A stretch of 64,000 nt of DNA from Prunella strophiata (GCA_036583965.1 JAZBQD010000015.1:23093310-23157309), one strand, 5' to 3'; positions 1-10,107 are shown, counted from the stretch's first letter. A program made the numbers and translations. Notes: generated by a model not told the origin, from the sequence alone.

Positions 1-690
1 CTTTGTTTCTCTCCTCTGGAGCCATTTTGTCAGATTCTGTGCAGTTTTGTTTCTTTCTCTGTCGCAGGTCTGCTGCCCCTGAAGACATTTTTTTTTAAGT
101 TATTGCAACACAATACATAAAATCACACTGGGAAATCCACACAGAAGCAGGTAGCAGCCAGTTACTGCTACTGATTCAATCCCATGGAAGATATATTTGA
201 CAAAGACTCTGTTAAAGTATATCATATGCCCAACTAAAATAACAATATAACACTACAGAAATAAATTCTTATGTTATTCCTTAGAAAAAACAACAGTATT
301 CTCTTGAGGCCACGCTCTGGGATTACACAGAAGCCAAACTGGAAGCTAACTGGTTTATTCCATTTGGTGAACTCAAAAGAAGGAAATCAGTAGTTTAGAT
401 AAGTTAATGCAAATGCTGGGAGAAACTGGTGTCAATTCCTCATCCTGGTTTTATGCTGCCATAGCAGTGTAATACCAAAACTGGGCTAGTCCATTACTTT
501 TAAATTGAGATGCCGATTATTTATATGGCAAAGGCTTTTATAAAGTAAATGTAATATCACTTTTTTCCTGCTTTTGGATCTACTGGAACTAAGCAGATTT
601 ACAAATATTTAGTCTGAACATATAATTAAAAAGCCAAGTCTGCTCAGCCACATAGATCACATCACAAGACCAAGGGCTTCTGTTCACTTT
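1..690. other. Flank downstream of the minus-strand gene
   Basis: This is AT-rich, single-copy-looking DNA lying 3' of the minus-strand transcript that ends near 690-710. I see no open frame with splice sites, no recognised repeat and no RNA gene here. A GT-rich stretch on the minus strand (about 655-685) follows the poly(A) signal at 725-730 and fits a downstream cleavage element. Confidence 0.4.
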
Positions 691-724
691 TTTGTGAGCA
701 GCAGCAGTTTGAAGTCCTGGTCCA

Positions 725-730
725 TTTATT
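725..730 (-). other. Poly(A) signal AATAAA of the minus-strand gene
   Basis: The plus strand reads tttatt, which is AATAAA on the minus strand. It lies about 190 nt past the distal stop codon (919-921) of the four-exon gene. On the minus strand it is followed within 40-70 nt by TTGGTCTTGTGATGTGAT, a GU-rich downstream element. The signal, spacing and downstream element together support a real transcript end near 690-710. Confidence 0.5.
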
Positions 731-744
731 TTACAGTCTGAAAG

Positions 745-798
745 GCAATGAGGCTAATTCACAGACTGCAAGTCTGTGAATACAAAAAGACTCATTGC
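745..798. repeat. 54-bp imperfect palindrome (hairpin) in the 3' UTR
   Basis: The inner stem is 11 bp and perfect (757-767 with 771-781; arms aTTCACAGACT and AGTCTGTGAAt) with a 3-nt loop. An outer perfect 8-bp stem, GCAATGAG with CTCATTGC (745-752 with 791-798), encloses it. The two stems are separated by unpaired segments of 4 and 9 nt. On the minus strand it would fold in the 3' UTR about 15 nt before the poly(A) signal. It has no AA apical loop and no non-canonical quartet, so it is not a SECIS element. It is short and asymmetric for a pre-miRNA. Confidence 0.6.
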
Positions 799-918
799 AA
801 AAAGTATTTTATAATTCCTATATTAAAGATACCCCACAATATTTATGTCACTCTGGAAGTGTAATGAAAAGGTTTAACTGTAATTCACACTCCAGAATTT
901 TTAGCTCTTCTGTTTGAC

Positions 919-3623
919 CTACTGTCCAACATTGCTTGAAATTTTGCAGTCACCAGTTTTCCTCTGGACTTGAAACAGCTCCTTCATAAACTCATCCAAC
1001 TTCAAACCTGAAGTGTCAATCTTCACACCCCACAACAAAGCTTTTAAGTATTCTGGTTGTATATTAATTACTTCAATTCTAATTCAGTCTACTTTTAATT
1101 TCCAGCTATTAAATCTAAATGTTAGAAACTAGAGATAGAAATATAAATGGTTAAAGTGATGTCTGCCTGTATCAGGACACCAGTGTGTTAACAGAGCAAA
1201 TTATGAATCATTCTGAGCACACCAAGATCTCAATGGTAACATTTTTCATGGAATGAACAGAAAATGCCTACCTTCTTAAACAAGACAAGAACTAGAAAGC
1301 TTCCAAACAACACAAGGTTTAGGGTGTTCAGTATCACATTCATCTTCATGTCAATCCAAAATGAAATGTATACCAGCATCTCTTCATGACATGTATATGA
1401 AAAGTTTATCAGCAATGCAAGCACCAAGCGCACTGCAGTTAAAAAATATTTGTACCATACAAAATAAAACAAGGCAAGAGAAAATCCTAGACCACAAAAG
1501 TGGGCAGACACGTGCTTGGAAGGACAACTGAGTGCCCCTGTCATTCTAGCTATGACCAAAGCAACAGCATTGAGAACACGGGAGGAAAAGGCCTTTGCTT
1601 CTCTGGCAGAGAAGTGAACCATAGCAGAAGTGTAACAAACTTACGAAGTACAGTATTAACATAGAAATAGAAAGCTCCCAAAGAAGTAACAGTTTAAAAT
1701 TCCACTTCTGAAACTACATCTCAATCAGCAAAAGATCTTCACCTCGGTTTTGAAGACCGCTCAACATACTGCTCCAAAGCAATAACACGAAAAGATGTGA
1801 GTGTGTTACTTCTGTTTCTTGCTGCTGCCACAAACAAGAAAAATGCTGGTTTCACTTCAGTGAATCCTTCAAACAGAGTGATATGAAAGTCAAACAAGGT
1901 AATAACTAAGAATTATCTAGAATTTTGAACTGATGACACAGCCTCTAGTAACTCTCTATCCAGCACATAATTTTTTTATCTGCTTTTCAGTTCCCTTTAA
2001 GTCCCCAGTTCAAACAAGTTCTTGTTCAGAAAACATTAATTCCACTTATTTTTGTGTTTCTACTGCAGAAAAACGTAACTCATTCCTACTTTGTGCCACT
2101 ATACTCATCTACTTTTCACCTACTAATTTAGCACTGTGTGTAAGTTTTGTCTTCTCATCTAAAGAAGGATAAGATAGAGCAGGGAAACATTAAAAGAAGG
2201 GCCATGAGGATGATTTAAGTTGTGCAATGGCTTCCATACAAGGAACAAGGAAGCAAATTGAAGATGCCTCAGTCTAGAAAAGAGGATGACCAACAGAAAC
2301 ATGTCAGACATCTACTAGTTAGTGAAATGCACAAACACACTGAATAGAGAGCAGTGATTCACCTCTTCTAATACAAGAAGTTCTCAAACAAACCTAGTGA
2401 GTCAGGCTAAAAAGAATCAGCTCATTGCACATCACCTCCATGCAGAACACTCATACCCAAAGAATGTTCTGTAAACCAAGAGTTTGCACAGATTCATAAG
2501 AATATGGACACAGTTGTGGAGGACAAGTAACAGGAGACTCCTAAACATACAGAAACCATGTGCAACTCAGAAAGTACCCCAGCTGGGAGGCTAGAATATG
2601 GGATAGATTTGCACATGCTCCTGCATTTTTCTGGATACCTGGTTTTGTTTCTGCTGATTTCTCCAAGAAAACTAAATTCCACCTCGTACCCCCTACAAAG
2701 GGGGTTTGCACTGAAAAGACATGGAGAAAAATGCTTCTGTAGGGGCTAAAAGTGAAACAGAATTGCAGAATATGCTGAGTTGGAAGATACCTGCAGGGAT
2801 GATCCAAGTCAAGTTCTTGACCCTGCACAGGACACCTCAATAATGACACCATGTGCCTGAGAGCACTGTCAAAGCACTTCTTGAACTCTGTCAGCCTTGG
2901 TGCTTTGTCCACTTCCCTTGGGAGCCTGTTCCAGTGTCCAACCACCCTCTGGGTAAAGAACCTCTTCCTAATTACCAGCCTAAACCCTTCCATCCGCAGC
3001 TCCAGGCCATTCCCTCGGGTCCTGTCACTGGTCACCACAGAGAAGAAAGGGATCAGTATCTGCCCCTCCTCTTCCCCTCCTGAGCAAGCTGGGGGTCTCT
3101 GGTCTTCTCCAGGCTGAACAAACCAAGTGTCTTCAGCCGCTCCTCATACAGCTTCCCCTCAAGGCCCTTCACCACCTTCGTAGCCCTCTTTTGGATGCTC
3201 TCTAATACTTAACGAAACGAGAAAGAAAGCTGACTAAAACATACAGAAGGATGCCAAAGAGAAAGTACGCTCACGGAAGCATCCACGGAGCCCACAGATG
3301 CTGCCCCGGGCGCTCTGTCCAGAGACAATGCCAGGCGAGGGCAGATAAAAAAACCCCAAGTCCCCGAGAGACCGGCCCGGCCTCCCGCTTGGGGCTGCAC
3401 AGGACGGGCTGCCTCGGGCTGGGCTGGGGCCCGAGGGGCCGCCGGGGCGGGCCGGGCCCGGGAGCCGCCTGTGTCCCGCAGCCCAGCGTTCCAGCCCCGT
3501 CCGTGCCCCGGCACAACCGCGAGGGGCGGCCGCACCGCCGGCCCGAGCCAGCGGCCTGGCCCCGACCGCCTCCGCCCGGCTCCGGCTCCGCGGCCTGAGG
3601 GGCCGCCCCTCACCTTCCTCCAT
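919..3623 (-). CDS. Four-exon gene for a small multi-pass membrane protein, family unrecognised
   Basis: I assembled these exons on the minus strand. Exon 1 (3623-3614) is ATG GAG GAA G followed by GTGAGG; G at -3 and +4 give a good start context inside a CpG island. Exon 2 (1824-1743) follows a strong pyrimidine tract ending GGCAG and has donor GAG/GTGAAG; an alternative acceptor at 1905 keeps the same phase. Exon 3 (1602-1272) has acceptor TTCTCTGCCAG and donor AAG/GTAGGC. Exon 4 (1128-919) has acceptor TTTCTATCTCTAG. All phases match and introns 2 and 3 are 140 and 143 nt. The product starts [20 protein letters not shown]. It has a basic stretch near residues 26-39, then hydrophobic segments near 66-81, 83-98 and 120-139, ending LFKK at 141. 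Reading to the first stop (TGA, 1086-1084) gives 155 aa; a second open stretch of 54 codons runs on to TAG (921-919). I do not recognise the family. AT-rich DNA inflates hydrophobic residues, so the membrane call is tentative. Confidence 0.5.
1084..1086 (-). other. In-frame TGA in the last exon, 54 codons before the next stop
   Basis: Read in phase with exon 3, exon 4 gives 14 codons ([14 protein letters not shown]), then TGA, then 54 open codons to TAG at 921-919. The distal part is amphipathic and protein-like (for example [20 protein letters not shown]). No acceptor inside the exon skips the TGA in the right phase. The options are a normal short protein with a 3' UTR that is open by chance, a recent nonsense change, an assembly error, or readthrough. 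The downstream base is A, which is not the CTA readthrough context. Confidence 0.45.
2175..2475 (+). mobile_element. Ancient, diverged CR1-type LINE 3' fragment
   Basis: The string AAGGGCCATGAGGATGATT, a GAAAAGAGGATGACC block and the later GAATAGAGAGCAGTGATTCACCTCTTCTAATACAAGAA block appear in the order found in old sauropsid CR1 3' regions. Divergence is heavy and the ends are approximate. The old subfamily assignment rests on memory of the consensus. Confidence 0.5.
2757..3212 (-). mobile_element. CR1 LINE, 5'-truncated 3' end
   Basis: The plus strand shows the reverse complement of the standard CR1 3' region. The tail is on the left (agaattgcagaatatgctgagttggaag), followed by the blocks for GAGCACTGTCAAAGCACTTCTTGAACTC, GGGAGCCTGTTCCAGTGTCC and the TCACCACAGAGAAGAAAGGG region, ending near GTAGCCCTCTTTTGGATGCTC. 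Only the last about 450 bp of the element remain, the usual result of truncated target-primed reverse transcription. It sits in intron 1 in the same orientation as the gene. Confidence 0.9.
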
Positions 3624-3754
3624 CGCCGGCCTGTGCCCGCCGCCCGCCGCCGGCTCCCCCCGCCGCTCTCTGCGGGGCGACGCGTCCGCCCCGCCCGCGC
3701 CGCCGCCCGCCTCCCGCCGGCCGCGGGGGCGGGAGCGCTCCCGCATCCCCCGGC

Positions 3755-3780
3755 GAGCGGAGCGGAGCGGAGCGGAGCGG
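3755..3780. repeat. (GAGCG)5 pentanucleotide microsatellite
   Basis: Five perfect GAGCG units lie about 130 bp upstream of the proposed minus-strand start codon, between it and the minisatellite. This is likely 5' UTR or core promoter sequence. Confidence 0.9.
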
Positions 3781-3847
3781 CCCCGCGCTTCCTCCCAGCG
3801 CCGGAACTGCGGCTGCGGAGCAAGGGGGGCGGCCGGAGCCGAGCGGC

Positions 3848-4230
3848 GGCGCACCGGGGCACAGCGAGCGCACCGGGGCACAGAGAATATATCGGGGCAC
3901 AGCGGGCGCACCGGGGCACAGAGAATGTACCGGGGCACAGCGAATGTACCGGGGCACAGCGAATGTACCGGGGCACAGAGAACGTACCGGGGCACAGCGA
4001 ATGTACCGGGGCACAGCGGGCGCACCGGGGCACAGCGAGCGTACCGGGGCACAGCGAATGTACTGGGGCACAGAGAACGTACCGGGGCACAGCGAATGTA
4101 CCGGGGCACAGCGAGCGTACTGGGGCACAGCGAATGTACCGGGGCACAGCGAGCGTACTGGGGCACAGCGAATGTACCGGGGCACAGAGAACGGACCGCG
4201 GCACAGGGAATGTACCGGGGCACAGCGAAG
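3848..4230. repeat. 19-bp GC-rich minisatellite, about 20 copies
   Basis: The unit is close to CGAATGTACCGGGGCACAG. Counting each GGGGCACA (one copy reads GCGGCACA) gives about 20 copies in head-to-tail order with almost no indels. The CCGGGGCACAG core is nearly invariant. The other positions switch among a few states (aatg, agcg, gcgc, aacg; ACC or ACT), so the copies form mixed variant types. The 19-bp period shifts reading frame by one each copy and creates long open frames in every frame; these are not genes. The array begins about 225 bp upstream of the proposed start codon of the minus-strand gene. Confidence 0.95.
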
Positions 4231-4373
4231 GTGCAGGGGCGCCCCGGGGCGCTGCCGGGCGGTGTCAGGGCTCCCGTGCCGGAGCTCCGCGCTCCCGCCC
4301 CGCCCGGGCAGCGCGGCCTCCGTGCCAGCCCCGCCTGCCAGCCCCGCTCCTGAGGGACCGCGCGCCCTCAGGG

Positions 4374-4754
4374 AGCTTGGACAAGAGGAGGCTCGGGGAT
4401 GACCTTATCGCTCCTACGATTACCTGAAAGGAGCTTGTAGCCAGGGGAGGTTACAGCCAGGGGAGCGTCTTTTTCCAGGCGGCCAGAGATAGGACGAGAG
4501 GACATGGCCTCAAGCTGTGCCAGAGAACGTTTAGGTTGGACATCGGGAGGAAAGTTTTCACAGAAAGGCTGATTAGGCAATAAAACGGGCTGCCCAGGGA
4601 GGTGGTGGTGGAGTTACTGTCCCTGGAGGTGTTTAAGGAAAGACTGGACGTGGCACTTTGTGCCAGGGTCTAGTGGACATGGTGGTGTTCGGTCAGAGAC
4701 TGGTCTCGATGATCTCAGAGGCCTTTTCAGACCTAATTGATTCTGTGATTACAG
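4374..4754 (+). mobile_element. CR1 LINE, 5'-truncated 3' end
   Basis: It begins at GGACAAGAGGAGGCTCGGGG and runs through AGGACATGGCCTCAAGCTG, AGGTTGGACATCGGGAGGAAAG, GGGCTGCCCAGGGAGGTGGTGG and CTGGAGGTGTTTAAGGAAAG, ending near GATTCTGTGATTACAG. These are the conserved blocks of a CR1 3' region in plus orientation. It directly abuts the CpG island, opposite in orientation to the copy on the other side. Confidence 0.92.
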
Positions 4755-4777
4755 AACTGGTAACTCTTCTATGGAAG

Positions 4778-4824
4778 AGGTTTGTGGGAATTGCCCCTTG
4801 GAGGTTTGTGGAATTGCCCCTTGG
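4778..4824. repeat. Two-copy tandem duplication, 24 and 23 bp
   Basis: AGGTTTGTGGGAATTGCCCCTTGG (4778-4801) is followed at once by the same sequence lacking one G (4802-4824). It sits just past the CR1 3' end. Confidence 0.9.
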
Positions 4825-7260
4825 AGGCTGCATGTCTCCTGACCTGCAGTCAGGCCAGTGGCCGAGCAGCTGCTGGAAAACTGATTGCTTGTCTGGCAGC
4901 TGCAAGGAGAAACTAAACCAATGTGTGTGTCCTGTTGGAGTGTAAAATGAGATTTATAAGTTTCCTGGATTTTTTAATAAAATCTAAACTACTTCTGCAG
5001 TTGTTGATTTATTGGATAATGAAAGGAGTTGCTTATATTTTTAATGATCCACAAATTATCCATTGCATTTCTAATGCATTGTGTTTGATCTGGCTTTTTT
5101 TGTTTTTTGTTAGTGTAGGGTTTTTAAAGTTACTGGAATAAGCAACCATAATTATTGCAATGAAAAGAGCAGTAACTGTTTTAAATATTTGTGCTCAGAC
5201 CATCGGTACATGGACAGACATAAAATAAACAATTAGTCAGCTGTGCTCGAGATGTTGTTTTTTCCTAAGCCTTCTTTGTACCTGCTGTTTTATAGTGTAC
5301 CTTGTTGCATTTATTGGGCAGCTTCAGTTTTTTTCTGATGCTCCAATATGGATCATCCCACACTTTGATTTCAGTAAAATTATAAATGCACATCAAGTTA
5401 TTTACATGCATAGTTAGCAGAGAAGTGAAAAATCCAGCCTGCTCACTCAATTATACTTTTTTTCTAAGGAAAAAAAAATGCACATTTGAAGGTGGGAGAA
5501 CCAAAATTCATTTTTCATGCAAGTTTCTTTCTCCCAGAATGAAAATGCTGAAATGATTGTTAAGGTAATGTTGAAAATGTTATTACTGTTGCACTTCAAT
5601 CTTCCAAAATGCTTTCTGCAACTAATATATGAAAGTTATTCCATTTGACAGCTTATTATGTGGCCTAAACATTGTGCTGTAATACATTACAATGAATAAA
5701 TACAGGGATGTTATGTTCCTTTTTCCAAGCTTTCTCTGTACAAACATGCATCATGTATCTGCATGGTGGCATTTGTTCTCTGTTTACATATTATTTCTAA
5801 GCCCTGCAGACATAACTTTCCTTCTTATTTACAAGTTCATGGTACTAATGCTTTCCAGTTTAACATAATTCTTCTCTCCTTTAGAGATTGTTGACAGGAG
5901 ACAGACACAGACCTTAGTAGTAATGCATTAATACTGGGCATGTTTGTCACTACACAAAATTTTTAAAAAATATGTAGTTATTTATTTTGTAAACAAAGCA
6001 GGTTATATTTTTGTGTGGTAAAGATCCCATGCCTAAAAATATCTGTAATGTTTGAATAATCAGGATAATGACTGGATATTTCACCCATTCTCCTAATTTC
6101 AGCCTTCTGTAGGGTTAATTTTCAGGCTGCTAACTTATGGTTCTGGATTGGCAATATGCAGAGGTTTTGCTTATTTTAATTATTTCAGATTCTTCCCTCC
6201 CCAAAACTGTATGTCTTCTATCAAAGTGTAAAAAAGTAGTGCCTACAAAAGTGTTTGTGGGACCAAAATTTTGCTTAAAGTTGGAAAGGTGTGCTCTCCC
6301 ACCTGATATGGGGATTGCAAGGAAATAAATAGGGGATATTGAGGGATAATAATAATGTGGAAACATTACTTAAAACTGGACCTAAGAAGTCCTAAGAAAA
6401 TTAAGTTACACAAAATATATAGAACCTTTGGGATTTTTTCCCACCTATTTAATTTTTTCCTATCTTATTTCAGCACAGCTTCCACTGGTTTCGATTGCTT
6501 CAGCTCATGCTTGCCTTGCCTAGGATATAAGTGAGCCAGGTTCTATTGTCATCTGCTGTTTTGCAAATCATGGGAAATGCACATTAAATCAAGGGAGCTG
6601 ATTTAGATTTGCAGTCTGAAACTGAGCTGGGAATATGGAGATATGCTTTGGCTCTTCTCTCTTAGCTTCAATCCTCTGGTGGCAAATCTGTGTTTTGATT
6701 TCTCCTGAGGCCTTTGGGATTTATTTAAACAGCGCTCCTCCGCAGACAGAAGACACTATACAGATGTGATTGCCATGACCATCTTCCTGTTCTTTCTAGC
6801 CTGCCTCTTGTATTTACTGTCCTTGAAGCAGCATGAGATCCTGCATGTTCATTTTCTTTGCTTCTTCCTGTCACTCCTTGTGCTTCCCTGTAATCTAGAA
6901 CTAACTCATGTCACCCTGTGTTTAGATGTGTGTCATGCTTGACAGCCTCTCATCCTGTACACTTTCTCTTCTACGTCCTTCTAACCATCTCATCATCTTC
7001 TCCATCCCTTTTTTTTCCTCTCTCCATCCCACCTGAAAGAGTTCCTTCTTTGTGTTTTCAGCCTCTTAAATGGCATTGATCCTTATCACAGTTGCCTTTA
7101 TCTGACCTGTAATTTAGTTTCTTGCTTTTCATCTTACTTTATAAGACCAACCACGTCAGCTGACTAATTGCTGTATTGCTCCTGCAGAGCACTGTATCAG
7201 TAATAAAGTCATGGTAAATGAACTACAGGAGAAAAATCTTGATAAATGTTTGTTTGTTTA

Positions 7261-7286
7261 AACACACACACACACAAACACACACC
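7261..7286. repeat. (CA)n microsatellite, interrupted
   Basis: An ACACAC run is broken once by AAACACAC. It is short and probably variable in length. Confidence 0.9.
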
Positions 7287-9677
7287 CTTAGTGATGTGAC
7301 TTGCTTTCTGTACCACTTCCCTCTTTCTGCTCTTGCTCTGGTTCTTGTTTGTGCTGCAGGTGAAGCTCCCCAGAGCAGGAGGCTGACCCCTGTGTTTGTG
7401 AAACATGCAGAGTATTGTGTACCTGGCCACAAATAACAGCAAGGGAGCATAACTGGCTGATAGCTGCCTTGCCCTCCACGTGGCCTCTGCTCTGTGAGGA
7501 GGCCCACTGCTCTGCTATTGTCTCTGTCCTTTCCTACACTCTTTTTTTTCTCTCTGAGCTGTCTCTGACTTTTATCCAAGGATAAAGCCCTTTGAGGTAG
7601 ATGACTCACAGCTCTGCACTTGCTTTGACTCATACTTTGCCACCTAGTGTATTGGTCAGCTCTTACTAAACTGCAATTTGGGTTTTTTTATTGCTAATGA
7701 CGACAACCCTTGCTGCCCACATCTTTGATTTCACTGTCATTTCTGCTGGGTCAGAGCTATGCTTATTTTCTCTATGACTGGTCAAAGCTGCATTTCCCCT
7801 TTCTCCCTCTTCCAGGGTTTGATACCATTTGGTTTTTTAAACATCCCCTGCAGATTTCAGAGTCTGGAGACTGTTTTGTCTCTGGTGCCCAGCTGTTTGG
7901 ATTGCATTTCTGAGGGTGAAGGTGCTGGTCCCCCACAGCCTGCCCTGCCAACATGGGAAGGCACCCTCATCCCCTGCCTCCCCGTGCAGCATCCTCACCA
8001 TCCATCAGCTGCTTGACCAAGAGCAGCACATTCCCCAGCTTCCAGTGGCATCCCTGGTGACACACCTTGAGCGATGACAGGGAGTTGGTGTCATCACATG
8101 GGTGCTGATGATGAGGGCTTAGCAAACACTTCAGTGGGTGCAAAGCAAGCACCAGAATTCATGCCTCTTTTTTGTGCTGTCCCTGAAGGGCAGGCCTAGC
8201 ATGACTGCAATCACTGAAACCCCATCCCTGGTACTGACATCAGCAGGAATGACTGATTACATCTAGGAAATTGCTCTTGGAATATTGCGCTGGCCTTTTT
8301 TATATAAGTATTTTTCAGAGAAGTGGAGCAATATGATCTTTAATGTGTCTTCATGTCTTACTAAATACACTAGTCAGGCACACCTCCTATCCCAACATAG
8401 CAACCAGCAGTCTTAGCCCCACATTCTTGTCTGACCATGTTACAGCTGGCAGAAGAAAGGGCGATATCACTGCTTTTGATGGGTTTCCAACTTTAAGCAG
8501 AAAGCAATTTGGTCAGATACTTGAAGATTATAAATCAGTAATACAAGTCATAGCCCAAACACTAAGCAGACACGAGATCCCTTCTCAAAAGCTGCACCTA
8601 GTGTTGTTAAAACATCTTGGGCTGAAGCAGCCCTCTGCAGCTGGTGCTGCTTTTCACTGGAGTGAGTAGAAATGGCTCCAGCACAGGCAAAATGTGCTCT
8701 GACCAGGCAGATCAGCTATTATCAAGCTACTGCTTGTCTGCTAGGATTTCCTAGACAGCAGAAGAAGTGAATGGGACTATACTTGGCAGTAGGGTGCAAC
8801 TTCTATCTGGGATGCAGATTCTTGACTCTGAAGCAGCTGTGATAATCCCAGCTGTAATTTTCCAAGGAGGAGACATAAGCCAGGCCGTTTGTTATAGAGA
8901 ACTGTGACTCCTCTGGGACGGGCAGTTCTGTTTCCTGAGCTTTTCTTCAATCCCAGCCAGCATTGCCAGGCTTTGACTTCATTTCCAGAACTGATGCTTT
9001 CCAAGCCTGGAGTTGTCTGAGTTGAACAGCCCCATTTGAAATGGTTAATTTTACCTGTATCAGCCTGTATAACTGCTTTTATGAGACAGAGGGCACTATG
9101 AAAAATGCAGAGAACAAACAGACCTAGTGTGTAAGCAGGATGCCTGTCACTGTGTAATTAGGTATAACTGTACAGTTACATAAATGCTCTTCTTGGGGAA
9201 TCACCACTGACGGCAGCAAGCTTTGCCTGTCATGTTTTGGCTACTTAAAGCACTGATTCATCATACTTTGAATACTCAGTTTCCTGCTTGTTCTATGGTA
9301 AATGGATTACTGCCTGCAATTTCAATAGTAATTAATGAAGATGAGAAATAGATCTAATGATAGAACTGGTTTGTCTGAAGAAGTGGAATGATTTACTCCA
9401 CTTGTCAAATCTCATAGTGTTACTAGAATATCACCAGCTTGTTTGCAGACTTGATTCTTCCTCTTGACAGATGCATTTTTATCAGTTGGGGTAACAAATC
9501 TAAGCATACAAACCATGATTTGACTCTTTTGTTGCTCCTGCATGTGAAGTATCCCCCTCCTTCCCTTTATGCCATTTGTCCCTGGGCTCATTTTTGCAGT
9601 TGCATATTTCTTCTTGAGCTGTTCCACCATCTGTTATGCATCAAGTTGGTCAAACCTTGATGTAGAAAGCAGCAAAT

Positions 9678-9875
9678 TTGTGCTCAGCTCTTAGCAGGTG
9701 TCATTGTACCACTTCTGGTACCCCCTATAGCTTGTTAGCTCATTCAGATGAAACCTTATTGCTTAGATTGAGAGCAATCCAGAAAAGGAGCAATGCCCTG
9801 AGAGAGGAGCTGGCTAGGCAGGAATCTGAGCTTCTTCCACTCAGATGGAAGCTCCAGAGGAGATGCCAGCATTGA
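9678..9875 (+). other. Short open frame with coiled-coil-like C-terminus, doubtful
   Basis: The 65-codon frame contains LLLRLRAIQKRSNALREELA followed by a RQESELLPLRWKLQR stretch, with hydrophobic residues spaced as in a heptad pattern and rich in E, R and Q. An acceptor-like TTATTGCTTAG at about 9755-9765 precedes that part, so it could be a terminal exon ending in TGA. There is no donor, no neighbouring exon and no poly(A) signal that I can link to it. Chance is the likeliest explanation. Confidence 0.15.
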
Positions 9876-10107
9876 TGATTTTAAAGCACAGTGTGATCCC
9901 CAGAAGAAAGGTACTACATTAGTTCAAGATAATTGTTATTAGTGATATCATTACCACTATTATAATGACTGTTACTGTAATACCTTATTGCAATACTTAC
10001 ACCAGAAGAAATATGCATTGGCAGGTGGAGGGAGGGAAGGAAAATGATGGCTTTGCTCAAGCAAAAGCTGGTCAAATTTGACATTTGATCAAAGTACCAT
10101 CATCTTT

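Larger units (their letters stand above)
1906..3613 (-). other. Intron 1 of the minus-strand gene, with repeats
   Basis: This is the first intron of the proposed gene, bounded by donor GTGAGG (3613-3608) and the acceptor at 1905/1906 or, more likely, at 1824/1825. It contains an ancient plus-strand CR1 remnant (about 2175-2475) and a younger minus-strand CR1 3' end (2757-3212). The part nearest exon 1 belongs to the CpG island. I see no further exon in it. Confidence 0.4.
3300..4373. promoter_or_regulatory. CpG island: promoter and first exon of the minus-strand gene
   Basis: Base composition changes abruptly to very GC-rich, with dense CpG between the two flanking CR1 copies. GC boxes of the CCGCCC type are frequent (for example around 3640-3700). 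The proposed start codon (3623-3621) and donor (3613) lie within it, so transcription would begin above about 3640 and run leftward. Its upstream half is occupied by the 19-bp minisatellite. No gene running rightward from it is visible before the CR1 at 4374. Confidence 0.65.
4825..10107. other. Gene-poor interval, no supported gene
   Basis: The DNA is mostly AT-rich and unique-looking. Open frames here are short and lack family features or paired splice sites. It holds a CA microsatellite (7261-7286) and one weak coiled-coil-like frame (9678-9875), listed separately. I see no CR1 and no RNA gene in it. Confidence 0.4.

Noticed and set aside
745..798. Pre-microRNA
   Set aside because: Total length of about 54 nt, a 3-nt apical loop and a large asymmetric internal bulge do not fit a Drosha/Dicer substrate.
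1084..1086. Selenocysteine at the in-frame TGA
   Set aside because: The 3' UTR (690-918, minus) has no SECIS core. The only strong hairpin (745-798) has full Watson-Crick stems and a TGC loop.
3209..4427. Long frames (up to 331 codons) in five of six frames across 3.2-4.4 kb
   Set aside because: They are produced by the 19-bp repeat, whose period steps through all frames and contains no stop, plus CpG-island composition. The repeated peptides shift identity with frame.
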